Shown: positions 7,106 through 15,004, numbered from the stretch's first letter. The stretch: DNA of 43,160 bases from Candidatus Woesearchaeota archaeon (GCA_016784125.1 JADHVI010000006.1:1-43160), one strand, 5' to 3'. Notes: a model not told the origin generated them from the sequence alone. A program made the numbers and translations.

Positions 7106-7453
7106 TTACTCAATATACTCTTTGACAACCTTAATAATTTTACCCATATCTTCATTGCTCATAGATAAAGTGTGTCCTTGAAGTATTACCTTCAATTCAG
7201 CTATAGAAGCAGGTTGTAAATCAACAATTTTGTGGGTAACTTCTTCTTTTAATCTTGTTATGTTCAGCTTTCTTAATTTCCCAATTAATTCATCAGAATC
7301 TTTTTTTGAAAGTTTTGCAAATTCGTTTAGATACTCTTCTGTTTTGTTTCCTCTAAAGGTAAGTTCTCCATCCCTTTTCTTTATAATCTTTAACTCTTGC
7401 TTGAGTTCAATCATATTTATTGGGGCTTTTTCTAGAATTTCTGGTTTTGACAT
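7106..7453 (-). CDS. rpoF: DNA-directed RNA polymerase subunit F (Rpb4)
   Basis: 115 aa, normal for archaeal RpoF, the Rpb4 homologue that forms the stalk of RNA polymerase with RpoE. Mostly helical, with the two conserved helical blocks: the N-terminal INMIELKQELKII.KRDGELTFRGNKTEEYL and the HRDC-like C-terminal part (LQPASIAELKVILQG). Its ATG starts only one nucleotide after the stop of L21e, so the two genes are cotranscribed, and DUF655 follows. Confidence 0.9.
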   Translation of the reverse strand: MSKPEILEKAPINMIELKQELKIIKKRDGELTFRGNKTEEYLNEFAKLSKKDSDELIGKLRKLNITRLKEEVTHKIVDLQPASIAELKVILQGHTLSMSNEDMGKIIKVVKEYIE

Positions 7454-7454
7454 T

Positions 7455-7748
7455 TTAATTCACCTTTTTCAAATGGATGGGATGTACTATTAATGTTTTT
7501 TCCTTATTGATATCCTTTATTTTAACTTCATAACAGGTCCCCGTTCTACCACCTATCGTGCCTGTTTTGCCATGGAATCTCAAGAAGTACTGTCCTTTTT
7601 GATATGCAGGTTCAACCTTCAATACAACTTTATCTCCATCATTGAATGTTTGCAAAAAACTACTTATTCTTACTTTACTCTTTTCACGGATGTTTTTGCT
7701 GAGCTTTTGTCTGCTCTTCCTCATAGTGCTTCCAATACGTTTAACCAT
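7455..7748 (-). CDS. rpl21e: Ribosomal protein eL21 (L21e)
   Basis: 97 aa, the usual length. Signature stretches are GSTMRKSRQKLSKN at the N-terminus and the SH3-like part GDKVVLKVEPAYQKGQYFLRF followed by GKTGTIGGRTGTCYEV. First gene of the L21e-rpoF-DUF655 operon. A TATA box (CTTTATAAAC on the minus strand, centre about 7773) lies 25 bp before the ATG with no ribosome binding site, so the mRNA is leaderless. Confidence 0.96.
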   Translation of the reverse strand: MVKRIGSTMRKSRQKLSKNIREKSKVRISSFLQTFNDGDKVVLKVEPAYQKGQYFLRFHGKTGTIGGRTGTCYEVKIKDINKEKTLIVHPIHLKKVN

Positions 7749-7793
7749 GACGTCAAAGAAAAAATATATGGTTTATAAAGCTTTCCACTAGAA

Positions 7794-8540
7794 CTATTCT
7801 TTTGGCTCTTCTTTTGGAGCTTCAGCAGAACCTTCATCCTTCTTTTCTTCAGCTGGCAAGAGTCTATTAATCACATCTTCATGGATATCAGCATCATGTA
7901 ACTTAGCAACAATAGCAGATCGATCTTTTCCTTGCATAGTCTCAATTATTTTCTTTGCTTCGCCTTCTGCTTTTGCGTGTTTCTCCGCTAGTTCTGCCTG
8001 CATTTTTTTTCTTTCCTCTTCTAGTGAGGCTTTTTCTTCATTAGACAACTCTGTTTTTCCTGATAGAATTTGTTTGTCGAATTTACCTTCCGCAATTTGT
8101 TTCATTGCTTCAGAGGCTTTTATTCCTTCGACCTTTATACCCATTGAATTGCATGTTCCAACAATCTCCTTTACTTTCTCTTTCATTTCTTTTCCTAGGA
8201 GAGCATCTTCTTTCATCTTTGCAATTTTGATTATTTGCTCTATAACTAAATCTGCTACGAATTCTTCTTGTGGTCGTCCTGATCCTTTCTTCACTCCAGC
8301 TTCTTTTTTTATTAATGCTGAAGCAGGAGGTGTTCCTACTCTTATAGAGAATTCTTTAGTTTTATCGTCTACATCCACCATTACTGGAACTTGCATTCCT
8401 TTGAAGGATTCTGTTTTTTTATTGATTGCTGCAACAATGTCTCCAATGTTTACTCCCAATGGCCCTAAAGCAGGTCCTAATGGTGGAGCAGCAGTCGCTT
8501 TTCCCCCTTCAATAAGTGTTTCGACGGTTTGAATTGTCAT
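7794..8540 (-). CDS. rpl11: Ribosomal protein uL11 with long charged C-terminal tail
   Basis: 248 aa; the archaeal protein is usually about 160. Residues 1-145 are a normal uL11: N-terminal domain with GGKATAAPPLGPALGPLGVN and the C-terminal rRNA-binding domain with MKEDALLGKEMKEKVKEIVGTCNSMGI. uL11 forms the stalk base with L10 and binds the GTPase-associated rRNA. About 90 extra residues follow, first a Lys/Glu-rich coiled-coil-like helix, then a small helical segment (DRSAIVAKLHDADIHEDVINRLL) and an acidic KEE/PKE end. TATA box ATTTATAAACGC 26 bp before the ATG; leaderless. Elsewhere in archaea it often follows spt5; here the two are separated by 4.5 kb. Confidence 0.95.
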   Translation of the reverse strand: MTIQTVETLIEGGKATAAPPLGPALGPLGVNIGDIVAAINKKTESFKGMQVPVMVDVDDKTKEFSIRVGTPPASALIKKEAGVKKGSGRPQEEFVADLVIEQIIKIAKMKEDALLGKEMKEKVKEIVGTCNSMGIKVEGIKASEAMKQIAEGKFDKQILSGKTELSNEEKASLEEERKKMQAELAEKHAKAEGEAKKIIETMQGKDRSAIVAKLHDADIHEDVINRLLPAEEKKDEGSAEAPKEEPKE

Positions 8541-8648
8541 AGTCGTGAGAAAAAATGAGGCGTTTATAAATATTCCTATTCAAAATTTAGAAAGATTTAA
8601 ATATCAGAACCTAAAAATACTTAACTATAGTTAATTAAAGGTGATATA

Positions 8649-9062
8649 ATGGAAATATTCAGATGGTTTTCTGAAAACAAAGATTGGGTTACAATCCCAC
8701 TAAGAATAACGCTAGCAATACTCTTCATAGTAGGAGGAGCTGGAAAATTGTTCGGCACGTTTGGCGGACCAGGACTAGAAGGATTTAGTGGAATGCTTGC
8801 AAATAGCGGATTTCCAGCTGCAATGTTCTTCGCAGCATTAGTGGCAGTAGTTGAACTTTTAGGAGGAATAGCACTACTAATAGGATTCCTAACAAGATAT
8901 GCTTCAGTGTTATTAAGCATAATAATGATAGTTGCAATATTGTCAATGCATTTAACAGGCGGATACCAACTAGCATTAACAGCTCTTGGTGGAACACTAG
9001 CACTATTGTTTGCTGGCGCGGGACCACTTTCAGTAGATGCTAAACGTTCGAAAGGATTCTAA
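8649..9062 (+). CDS. DoxX family membrane protein
   Basis: 137 aa with four hydrophobic segments (about residues 14-32, 56-78, 82-102 and 106-124), the size and layout of the DoxX/SURF4-like family of small integral membrane proteins. Typical motifs are RITLAILFIVGGAGKLFG near the start and VAVVELLGGIALLIGFLTR in the middle. The family is linked to thiosulfate oxidation in some organisms and redox stress in others, and the role here is not clear. Ribosome binding site AAAGGTGATATA before the ATG, and a TATA box (GATTTAAATATC) near 8593-8604. Confidence 0.85.
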   Translation: MEIFRWFSENKDWVTIPLRITLAILFIVGGAGKLFGTFGGPGLEGFSGMLANSGFPAAMFFAALVAVVELLGGIALLIGFLTRYASVLLSIIMIVAILSMHLTGGYQLALTALGGTLALLFAGAGPLSVDAKRSKGF

Positions 9063-9095
9063 AAGAAATTTTTTTATTTTTATTTTTTATTTATT
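9063..9095 (+). terminator. Oligo-T terminator after the DoxX gene
   Basis: Runs of 7, 5 and 6 T follow the stop codon within 30 bp. Archaeal RNA polymerase terminates on such T tracts without needing a hairpin. The opposite gene ends at 9091, so this interval separates two convergent genes. Confidence 0.5.
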
Positions 9096-9747
9096 CTACA
9101 AGAATATAATCAAGAATACTAACTAACGAATCACTATTAACTGCCACATTACAAACTTCTGACAATTCATCAGATTTAGAATTAAAAGCAATTGACAAGC
9201 CAGCAATTTTAGCTACTTCTATATCATTCTTATTGTTGCCAACAAACACACATTGTGAGATATCAATACCTTCTTGTTCAGCAACTAACCTCAAACTATC
9301 TGCCTTCTTATCCATGTCATAAGGAGTTGCTTTTCCTCCCGCAATTAAACCACCTTCACCAAACACGAGTTTGTTAATGAAAACATGATCAAATAAAGTT
9401 TGATGCTGTCTGAAAATTTTTTCAATAACAAAGTTTAAACCACCAGATAAAATTATGAGACAATGATTATTCTTAAGTCTTTGAAGAGTTTCTAAAGCGC
9501 CTTCTTGAAGTTCTAATTCAGCAACTGCGTCCATTAAATCATCTTTTGTAGCGCCTTTCTTAGCCCAAAGATTAACATTATGAGCAACCCAGTCTTGATA
9601 AGAAATTCTGCCTTCTTTAAAATCATTATAAGCATTTTTTCTCTCTTCAGGATCAACACCTAGTTTGTCATGAATTACATTCCAAATGTGTTCATCGGAC
9701 TTAATCAAAGATCCCATCAAATCAAAAGAAACAAGTTTATATTTCAT
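9091..9747 (-). CDS. HAD-superfamily phosphatase-like protein with altered motif I
   Basis: 218 aa, similar in size and order to phosphoserine-phosphatase-like HAD proteins. Motif I is FDLMGS (D9), motif II ILSGG, motif III the Lys of GGKATPYDMDKKAD, motif IV FVGNNKNDIEVAKIAG. In active HAD phosphatases motif I is DxD; here the second Asp is Met11, so the general acid/base is missing. It could be a pseudo-enzyme, a binding protein or an enzyme with another chemistry. It is monocistronic, divergent from the SDR gene at 9892 with an AT hairpin (9776-9794) in the gap. Confidence 0.8.
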   Translation of the reverse strand: MKYKLVSFDLMGSLIKSDEHIWNVIHDKLGVDPEERKNAYNDFKEGRISYQDWVAHNVNLWAKKGATKDDLMDAVAELELQEGALETLQRLKNNHCLIILSGGLNFVIEKIFRQHQTLFDHVFINKLVFGEGGLIAGGKATPYDMDKKADSLRLVAEQEGIDISQCVFVGNNKNDIEVAKIAGLSIAFNSKSDELSEVCNVAVNSDSLVSILDYILVE

Positions 9748-9775
9748 AAATTCACCTTTTTGAATTTATGAGGCT

Positions 9776-9794
9776 CAAAAAAGTTTCTTTTTTG
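9776..9794. repeat. Single AT hairpin between divergent genes
   Basis: CAAAAAAG-TTT-CTTTTTTG, 8-bp stem, preceded by GAGGCT. It is related to the hairpins at 18562-18631 but lies upstream of both flanking genes, so it cannot be a terminator for either. Confidence 0.5.
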
Positions 9795-9861
9795 TTGTTT
9801 CATCTAGTTCCGGGGATGACAACCTTTTATAAAATTTGCTGTGATAAAAGAGATAGAAAAG

Positions 9862-9869
9862 TATATAAA
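9862..9869 (+). promoter_or_regulatory. TATA box of the SDR gene
   Basis: TATATAAA, centre about 26 bp before the GTG start at 9892 and no ribosome binding site. This supports the GTG as the real, leaderless start. Confidence 0.6.
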
Positions 9870-9891
9870 TATTCTAAGATAAAAATATTTT

Positions 9892-10548
9892 GTGAAAAGA
9901 GTAATCTTAACGGGAGCAAGTGAGGGCTTGGGCTTTGAGTTATCTAAATTATTATTGAAAAAAGATATTGAAGTTATCGCACTTTGTAGACAAAAACCTT
10001 CTTGTGATGTTGTGCACATTGAAACAGATTTATCTTCAGATGAATCTATCAAAGAAGCAATTGAAAAAATCAAAAATGATTATTCAAAGTTTGATGTTTT
10101 GATTAATTGTGCAGATGTGTTAAGTGTTAAACCATTAGATAAAATAGATTCTGATGAATTGGAGAATTTGTTCAAAGTTAATGTTTTATCTCAAATAAAA
10201 TTAGTTTCAGGACTGCTTTCTTTGATTAAAAAAAATGAGAGTGACATTGTAAATGTTGGTTCAACTGTAGGCCTAAAAGCATACACTGATCAATGTGCTT
10301 ATGGAAGTTCTAAATGGGCTGTTAGAGGAACTACTAAAAACCTACAACTAGAATTAGGCAAAACCAAATGTCGCGTTATCGGTTTTAACCCGGGCGGATT
10401 CAAAAGTACTTTGTTTGAAAAAGCAACAGGACAAAAAGTTAATCTTGAAGGATTCATGGAACCAATTGAGCTTGCAAAGTTAATGATACAAATTCTTGAG
10501 TTACCTAAAACACTAGAAGTTTCTGAAATTGAAATTAATCGTAAATAA
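9892..10548 (+). CDS. Short-chain dehydrogenase/reductase
   Basis: 218 aa, a little shorter than the usual 240-250 of classical SDRs. The NAD(P)-binding loop is GASEGLG (8-14), the NNAG motif is changed to NCAD (72-75), and the catalytic set S124, Y137 and K141 (YGSSK) is complete. It should reduce or oxidise a carbonyl/alcohol with NAD(P)H in the cytoplasm; the substrate cannot be told. Starts with GTG at the leaderless distance from its TATA box. The gene after it (DUF523) has its own TATA box, so the SDR is probably monocistronic. Confidence 0.88.
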   Translation: MKRVILTGASEGLGFELSKLLLKKDIEVIALCRQKPSCDVVHIETDLSSDESIKEAIEKIKNDYSKFDVLINCADVLSVKPLDKIDSDELENLFKVNVLSQIKLVSGLLSLIKKNESDIVNVGSTVGLKAYTDQCAYGSSKWAVRGTTKNLQLELGKTKCRVIGFNPGGFKSTLFEKATGQKVNLEGFMEPIELAKLMIQILELPKTLEVSEIEINRK

Positions 10549-10598
10549 TAATTGCCTATTTAGAAAACTTTTTTAATAACACTCTTTTGTTTTCTAGA

Positions 10599-11015
10599 AT
10601 GATAATTGTTAGTGCTTGTTTAGCAGGAATTGAATGTAAATGGAATGGTAAAGCTGCGCCATGTGAACAAATCATTGAACTAGTCAAAGCAAAAGAAGCA
10701 ATTCCTGTTTGCCCTGAACAGCTTGGTGGGTTATCAACACCCAGACCCCCTTGTGAACAAAAAGGAGCCAAAGTTTTTTCTAAAGATGGAAAAGATTTCA
10801 CATTGGAATTTGAGAAAGGTGCTGATGAAGCATTAAAGATTGCAAAACAATTCAGTTGTAAGAAAGCCATACTTAAACATAAATCTCCTTCTTGTGGATG
10901 CGGAAAAGTTTATAATGGAACTTTTTCAGATAAATTAATTGAAGGCGATGGAGTTACTGCAAAACTTTTCAAAGAAAATGGAATACAAGTTATTACAGAG
11001 AATGATTTAATATGA
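10599..11015 (+). CDS. DUF523 family protein
   Basis: 138 aa from the ATG at 10599, chosen over the TTG four codons upstream because a TATA-like CTTTTTTAATAAC (10566-10578) lies the leaderless distance before it. DUF523 motifs are easy to see: MIIVSACLAG, CKWNGK, PVCPEQLGGLSTPRPPCE and the Cys-rich AILKHKSPSCGCGKVYNGTF. The many conserved cysteines suggest a metal or iron-sulfur site; the function of the family is not established. Its stop overlaps the ATG of dtdA by 4 nt, so the two are coupled. Confidence 0.88.
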   Translation: MIIVSACLAGIECKWNGKAAPCEQIIELVKAKEAIPVCPEQLGGLSTPRPPCEQKGAKVFSKDGKDFTLEFEKGADEALKIAKQFSCKKAILKHKSPSCGCGKVYNGTFSDKLIEGDGVTAKLFKENGIQVITENDLI

Positions 11016-11782
11016 AAATCGCAATTGTTAGCTCAAAGGAAGATGAAGCAGGTATGAATATTCAAAGCTTCTTGAAAGATTTAATTAAGCCCAAAATGGG
11101 TTCTCACGAAGTGAGTTTACAAATCTATGATAAGGAAACAATCTACTTAGAAAACTTAGATGAAGAGCTTGGTTGCGATATGATTATCTTTGCAACAAAG
11201 CATGAAAGCAAATCAGGTGTTCATTCTTTAAGTGTTCATACTCAAGGTAATTGGGGAAAAGCAGGTTTAGGTGGTAAGCCAAATGATTTAGGAATATCTC
11301 CTGCTTGCTGGTTAAAAGAAGCTATGAAAATATTAGAGCAAAAAGCCATTGCTTTACATTATGAAGTAATTCAAGAAGTTACTCATCATGGTCCATCATT
11401 AAGCGTTCCTTCTTTCTTCATAGAGATAGGTTCATCAGTTGAAGAATGGAATAATCCTAAAGCTGGAAAGTTATTAGCAGAAACAATTGTTGAATTGCTA
11501 GAAATGGATGTTCCAACTTATAAAACCGCGGTTGGTATTGGTGGTTTGCATCACACTCCAAGTTTCAAAAAGATAATTCTAAATAGTGATATTGCATTAG
11601 GACATGCTTGTCCAAAATATAATCTTGAAAACCTTGACAAGAAAATGTTAATTCAAGCCATGAAGAAAACTGTTCCAAAAGCAGAACTTGTAATAATTGA
11701 TTGGAAGGGTGTTGGTTCATACAAAGAACAACTTAAAGAAATGCTTGAAGGAATTGATTGGAAACGCACTAAGGATTTCTAG
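11012..11782 (+). CDS. dtdA: D-aminoacyl-tRNA deacylase, archaeal type (DTD2)
   Basis: 256 aa, normal for the archaeal/plant enzyme that hydrolyses D-aminoacyl-tRNA and so keeps D-amino acids out of proteins. Recognised by the N-terminal IAIVSSKEDEAGMNI, the FATKHESKSGVHSLSVHTQGNWG block (about 60-82), EVTHHGPSLSVPSFFIEIGS and the C-terminal GIGGLHHTPSF and GHACPKYNL segments with their metal-binding His residues. The racemase at 2552 could supply D-amino acids, which would give this enzyme a purpose in the same cell (inference). Converges on the next gene with a 14-bp overlap. Confidence 0.95.
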   Translation: MKIAIVSSKEDEAGMNIQSFLKDLIKPKMGSHEVSLQIYDKETIYLENLDEELGCDMIIFATKHESKSGVHSLSVHTQGNWGKAGLGGKPNDLGISPACWLKEAMKILEQKAIALHYEVIQEVTHHGPSLSVPSFFIEIGSSVEEWNNPKAGKLLAETIVELLEMDVPTYKTAVGIGGLHHTPSFKKIILNSDIALGHACPKYNLENLDKKMLIQAMKKTVPKAELVIIDWKGVGSYKEQLKEMLEGIDWKRTKDF

Positions 11783-12212
11783 CTGCGCTTGTTTGTCTAT
11801 CAATGTATAATTCTAAAAGAGTATATTGAGATATACCAAAAAAAGTCACTCCATTTGCAACATTCCATTTCCTTAAAGAATTCTCATCAACAAAATTTAC
11901 TCTTCCTTCTCTGTCTCTTTTATGAATGTCAGGAAGAACTCTATGTATTGATTTATACATAATAACCATATCTGATAATAACAATTCATCTCTTTCTTTG
12001 CCTGTGTACTGTGTTAAAGTTGTAAGAAGCATTGCAGGAACACCAGGATTAAAATAATGTGGGTGTTGTTCGAGATAAGACCACATTAAACTTTTATCTA
12101 GAGTTTGTTCAAATCTTTCTCGCTCTGAGTCAGAAAGAACAACTCTGTCTGTTAAAGGAAGAGATTTTGGTAGTTCTGGTTTTTCAAACTTCCAAAAAGA
12201 TAGTTGAGACAT
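11769..12212 (-). CDS. Unknown protein, 147 aa
   Basis: No family recognised. It is a soluble, charged, probably helical protein with an aromatic-rich C-terminal part (GVTFFGISQYTLLELYIDRQ). A TATA box (CTTTAAATAA on the minus strand, 12233-12242) stands 25 bp before the ATG, so it is leaderless and expressed. A perfect inverted repeat TTCCGA-N5-TCGGAA lies directly upstream of that TATA box and may be an operator. Its 3' end overlaps dtdA by 14 bp. Confidence 0.6.
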   Translation of the reverse strand: MSQLSFWKFEKPELPKSLPLTDRVVLSDSERERFEQTLDKSLMWSYLEQHPHYFNPGVPAMLLTTLTQYTGKERDELLLSDMVIMYKSIHRVLPDIHKRDREGRVNFVDENSLRKWNVANGVTFFGISQYTLLELYIDRQTSAARNP

Positions 12213-12254
12213 AGAAAAGGTGAAGATAAGATTTTATTTAAAGATATAGTAATA

Positions 12255-12271
12255 TTCCGACTTTTTCGGAA
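12255..12271. promoter_or_regulatory. Inverted repeat, possible operator
   Basis: TTCCGA-CTTTT-TCGGAA, 6-bp perfect arms, about 13 bp upstream of the TATA box of the 147-aa gene. The GC content is higher than the surroundings. Position and symmetry suit a dimeric regulator binding next to the BRE. Confidence 0.35.
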
Positions 12272-12388
12272 GAAAACACAATACAAAATTAGGAATTTTT
12301 GAATGTGCAAATAAAAACACATACACAAGTCACTAGACATTCTGCAGTAGTGCTTAAAATTATGAAGGGAAAAAATAATTCATTAGTA

Positions 12389-12424
12389 ACTTAATAGTAG
12401 TAAAAAGGAAAACATTTAAATACC
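12389..12424 (+). promoter_or_regulatory. Shared promoter element and TATA box of the gene at 12447
   Basis: ACTTAATAGTAGTAAAAAG begins 58 bp before the ATG and is followed by the TATA box ATTTAAATA (12414-12422). Nearly the same block stands 59 bp before the ATG at 15971. Outside this block the two upstream regions do not resemble each other. Confidence 0.6.
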
Positions 12425-12446
12425 CTCACAGATTCACAGAATAATT

Positions 12447-13010
12447 ATGGGAATCCTTCAAACATGGAGTGAAAATAGAACTCTAAACAATTTACTTGAA
12501 AATGAGGACACAGGTCTTGTGTCTGAAGTGTCTGAAGAAGTAGTAAGAAATAGAATTTCTAAAGCTATTAAAAAAAAGGATTATAAAACATTAAGAGCTT
12601 TGCATGAATATTATCCTTCAGTAGAGCCTGACAGGGAAGCAGTTCAAAAATCATACTCAAAATTATATGATAAAAATGATTTACCATCAGCCCACGATTT
12701 ATTTAGTGTTTTTGGAATTGAACCAGCGCACCCTTTAAGCGAAGAAGAGACAATAATTGAAATAAAACATCTTAAAGGAGAAGTTATTAGCAGACTTAAA
12801 AAAGATCCGGTAATCTTCAAAGATAAGCATTACCTAGCACTCCAAATTGAAGGCATAGAAAAGCCAGTAATGACAGCAGTATCTGGAAGAGATTATTACC
12901 ATTCTGAAAAAGGAACCAAATGCAGCGTCAAAGTTCCTTTTGTTCAGAAAGTTAACATGCTTGGCCATCCTATTGGAGAAACATATGCACAAGTTGTATA
13001 TATAGATTAA
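12447..13010 (+). CDS. Unknown protein, 187 aa
   Basis: No family recognised. The first 100 residues are helical and charged (SEEVVRNRISKAIKKKDYKTLRALHEYYPS recalls short helical repeats); the last 80 look beta-rich (PVIFKDKHYLALQIEGIEKPVMTAVSGRDYYH, KVPFVQKVNMLGHPIGETYAQVVYID), so it may be two domains. No signal peptide. It is leaderless, with a TATA box and an upstream element shared with the GNAT-like gene at 15971, which suggests joint control. Confidence 0.6.
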   Translation: MGILQTWSENRTLNNLLENEDTGLVSEVSEEVVRNRISKAIKKKDYKTLRALHEYYPSVEPDREAVQKSYSKLYDKNDLPSAHDLFSVFGIEPAHPLSEEETIIEIKHLKGEVISRLKKDPVIFKDKHYLALQIEGIEKPVMTAVSGRDYYHSEKGTKCSVKVPFVQKVNMLGHPIGETYAQVVYID

Positions 13011-13051
13011 AAAATTCTAATCAGAAAATATGGTTAAAGAAAAAAATAAAA

Positions 13052-13660
13052 TTATTCTTCTGAATCGTCTTCGTCTCTTCGAATGACTTTCACAGAATCC
13101 ATCTTAACAGTGATTGGAATCGGTACTGCTGCTTCAAGCAACTCAACAACAACTTCTCCTTTCTGCTTATCTACACGAGTAATTTTACATTTCTCACGTT
13201 TGAAAGGTCCGCTTATGATTTCAGCGATGTCATTCTTTTGTATGTTGACTTCTTTCTTTACTTGTTCAAGCATGTGTTCGATTTCTTTGTAATCAACGAT
13301 ATTTGGAAGTAAGCCTCTTGCGTATGGTATTCCATATGCTGCTTGTTCTGCGCTTGTTCTGTCAGCAGCTTCTACAAATATGTATCCTCTCATACCATGA
13401 GGTCTGATGACTGAGAAAACGTCCAATTTTTTTCTTTCTGCGTTACTTCCCAAAAAGTCCATTACTTGATCTTCTCTATTTGCAGTTGTTCTAACTGCGA
13501 ATATCTTTGACTCAGGAGAAACTCCTTCTGAAGCAACTACTTCTTCTTCTGCCGCAGGATCTTCTAATTGTTCTGCTTCTTTGACTTCTTCTTCTGTCAT
13601 CGCTCCTCTTATCTTTGGTTCAGGAGCTTTTTCCTTATTTTCGTTTACTTCTTTTATCAA
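13052..13660 (-). CDS. spt5: Transcription elongation factor Spt5 (NusG)
   Basis: About 202 aa from TTG at 13660. I prefer this start over the GTG at 13669 because that GTG is part of AAGGTGA, a good ribosome binding site 5 nt before the TTG. After an acidic N-terminal extension of about 50 residues not found in most archaeal Spt5 (EEEVKEAEQLEDPAAEEE) comes the NGN domain (KIFAVRTTANREDQVMDFL, then MRGYIFVEA) and the KOW domain (IAEIISGPFKREKCKITRVDKQKGEVVVELLE). Spt5 clamps RNA polymerase on DNA with Spt4. Sits in the conserved ftsZ-secE-spt5 operon. Confidence 0.93.
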   Translation of the reverse strand: MIKEVNENKEKAPEPKIRGAMTEEEVKEAEQLEDPAAEEEVVASEGVSPESKIFAVRTTANREDQVMDFLGSNAERKKLDVFSVIRPHGMRGYIFVEAADRTSAEQAAYGIPYARGLLPNIVDYKEIEHMLEQVKKEVNIQKNDIAEIISGPFKREKCKITRVDKQKGEVVVELLEAAVPIPITVKMDSVKVIRRDEDDSEE

Positions 13661-13676
13661 TTTCTTCACCTTATGA

Positions 13677-13853
13677 TTATGAAAACAATATTTGATTTAA
13701 TATGTGCAATAAGAATCCCATGATTCCAATTATTGCTATTCCTAATGCCGATGCTTTGACTACTACGTTGTACTCTGCCTTATCGGGTTTCTTTGTAATC
13801 TTTAAAACCCTCCAACAATGACTCATATAAGCTTTAAATCCAGACCAACTCAT
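13677..13853 (-). CDS. secE: Preprotein translocase subunit SecE (Sec61 gamma)
   Basis: 58 aa, translated by hand from the ATG at 13853 to TAA at 13677-13679. It has the standard plan: an amphipathic N-terminal helix (FKAYMSHCWRVLKITKKP, the conserved ...RVLKxTKKPxxxE pattern) and one membrane helix (ALGIAIIGIMGFLLHIL) near the C-terminus. SecE clamps the two halves of SecY. It lies 4 nt after ftsZ and 16 nt before spt5, the order common in archaea. Confidence 0.93.
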   Translation of the reverse strand: MSWSGFKAYMSHCWRVLKITKKPDKAEYNVVVKASALGIAIIGIMGFLLHILNQILFS

Positions 13854-13857
13854 TTTC

Positions 13858-14943
13858 TTAATTGACGAACTCTATTCCTAACTCAGATTCTATTGCTTTC
13901 TTTTTGTCGACTGAGGCCGCTCGTCCCCCCCCAATAATTTGTGAGCTTTTAACTCCAGTTACAATTAACATTACTTTGATTGTGCCTTCCAAGTCTTCTG
14001 ATATTTGTGCACCCCATATAATTCTTGCATCTTCATCTAATCTTGCAGATATTTCTTCTACGACTCTTTTGGCTTCAGCTAGCGTCATATCATTTCCACC
14101 AGCTACATTAATTAGAGCACCATTGGCTCCCGACACATCAACATCCAATAATGGATTGTTCAGTGCTTTTTCAACTGCTTCTTCTGCTCTATGTTCTGTG
14201 TCACTTTCTCCTACGCCTATTAAAGCTACGCCTCCGTTACCCATGACTGCTCTTATGTCTGCGAAATCTAGGTTTACGAGTCCTGCTTTGGTGACTAGTT
14301 CAGCAATTCCTTTTACAGAGTTTGTTAATATTTCATCTGCAACTTTGAATGCTGTGTGTAATGGTAATTCTGGAGCTAACTCCAATAATTTGTCGTTTGG
14401 AATAACAATCAATGTATCAACATTGTGTTCTAGTTTTTCTAATCCTAAAACTGCATTGTCGTAACGTCTGTTTCCTTCCATTTCAAATGGCAGGGTTACA
14501 ACACCAACTGTTAGTGCTCCTTGTTTTTTTGCTACTTCTGCGACGATTGGTACACTTCCTGTTCCTGTTCCGCCTCCTAACCCACAGGTTATGAACACCA
14601 TATCCGCACCTGCTAGTGCTTGTTTTATCTCATGTTCTGATTCGCGTGCAGCTTCTTCTCCCACTTTTGGAACTGATCCTGCTCCAAGTCCTTTTGTCAG
14701 ATCTTTTCCTATCAGGATTTTTTTGTCTGCAGTAGTATATAATAAGTCTTGTGCATCCGTGTTTATTGCAACTGTTTCCGCACCAATAATTCCTACTTCT
14801 GATATCCTATTTATTGTGTTATTACCAGCGCCACCTGCACCAACAACTTTTATCTTTGCTTTTTGTTTTGATAATAATTCTTCTAACTCAGCATCAACCA
14901 TACTTGTTGTATTTGATTCATTCATTGTGATTCCTGCACTCAT
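13858..14943 (-). CDS. ftsZ: Cell division GTPase FtsZ
   Basis: 361 aa. The tubulin/FtsZ fold is clear: [15 protein letters not shown] (32-46), NTDAQDL (61-67), the GTP-binding signature GGGTGTG (123-129), EGNRRYDNA in the middle and the T7 catalytic loop [11 protein letters not shown] (224-234). It polymerises into the division ring. The usual flexible tail and binding peptide are short, only about 20 residues after the core ([11 protein letters not shown]). The ATG follows GGGAGGU, with a TATA box CTTTATATAC near 14998, so this mRNA has a leader of some 30 nt. First gene of ftsZ-secE-spt5. Confidence 0.97.
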   Translation of the reverse strand: MSAGITMNESNTTSMVDAELEELLSKQKAKIKVVGAGGAGNNTINRISEVGIIGAETVAINTDAQDLLYTTADKKILIGKDLTKGLGAGSVPKVGEEAARESEHEIKQALAGADMVFITCGLGGGTGTGSVPIVAEVAKKQGALTVGVVTLPFEMEGNRRYDNAVLGLEKLEHNVDTLIVIPNDKLLELAPELPLHTAFKVADEILTNSVKGIAELVTKAGLVNLDFADIRAVMGNGGVALIGVGESDTEHRAEEAVEKALNNPLLDVDVSGANGALINVAGGNDMTLAEAKRVVEEISARLDEDARIIWGAQISEDLEGTIKVMLIVTGVKSSQIIGGGRAASVDKKKAIESELGIEFVN

Positions 14944-15004
14944 CTTAAACCTCCCGCAACCATCTTTTTGTTATAATTATTCAGGAGTTTTTTAGTATAT
15001 AAAG

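Noticed and set aside
13862-14464. Long plus-strand frame opposite ftsZ
   Set aside because: It is the mirror of the biased codon use of ftsZ; Ser/Ala-rich product without family features. The same holds for the frames opposite L11 (8074-8532), the thermosome (20218-20658, 20896-21468) and the MoaA-like gene (32766-33356).
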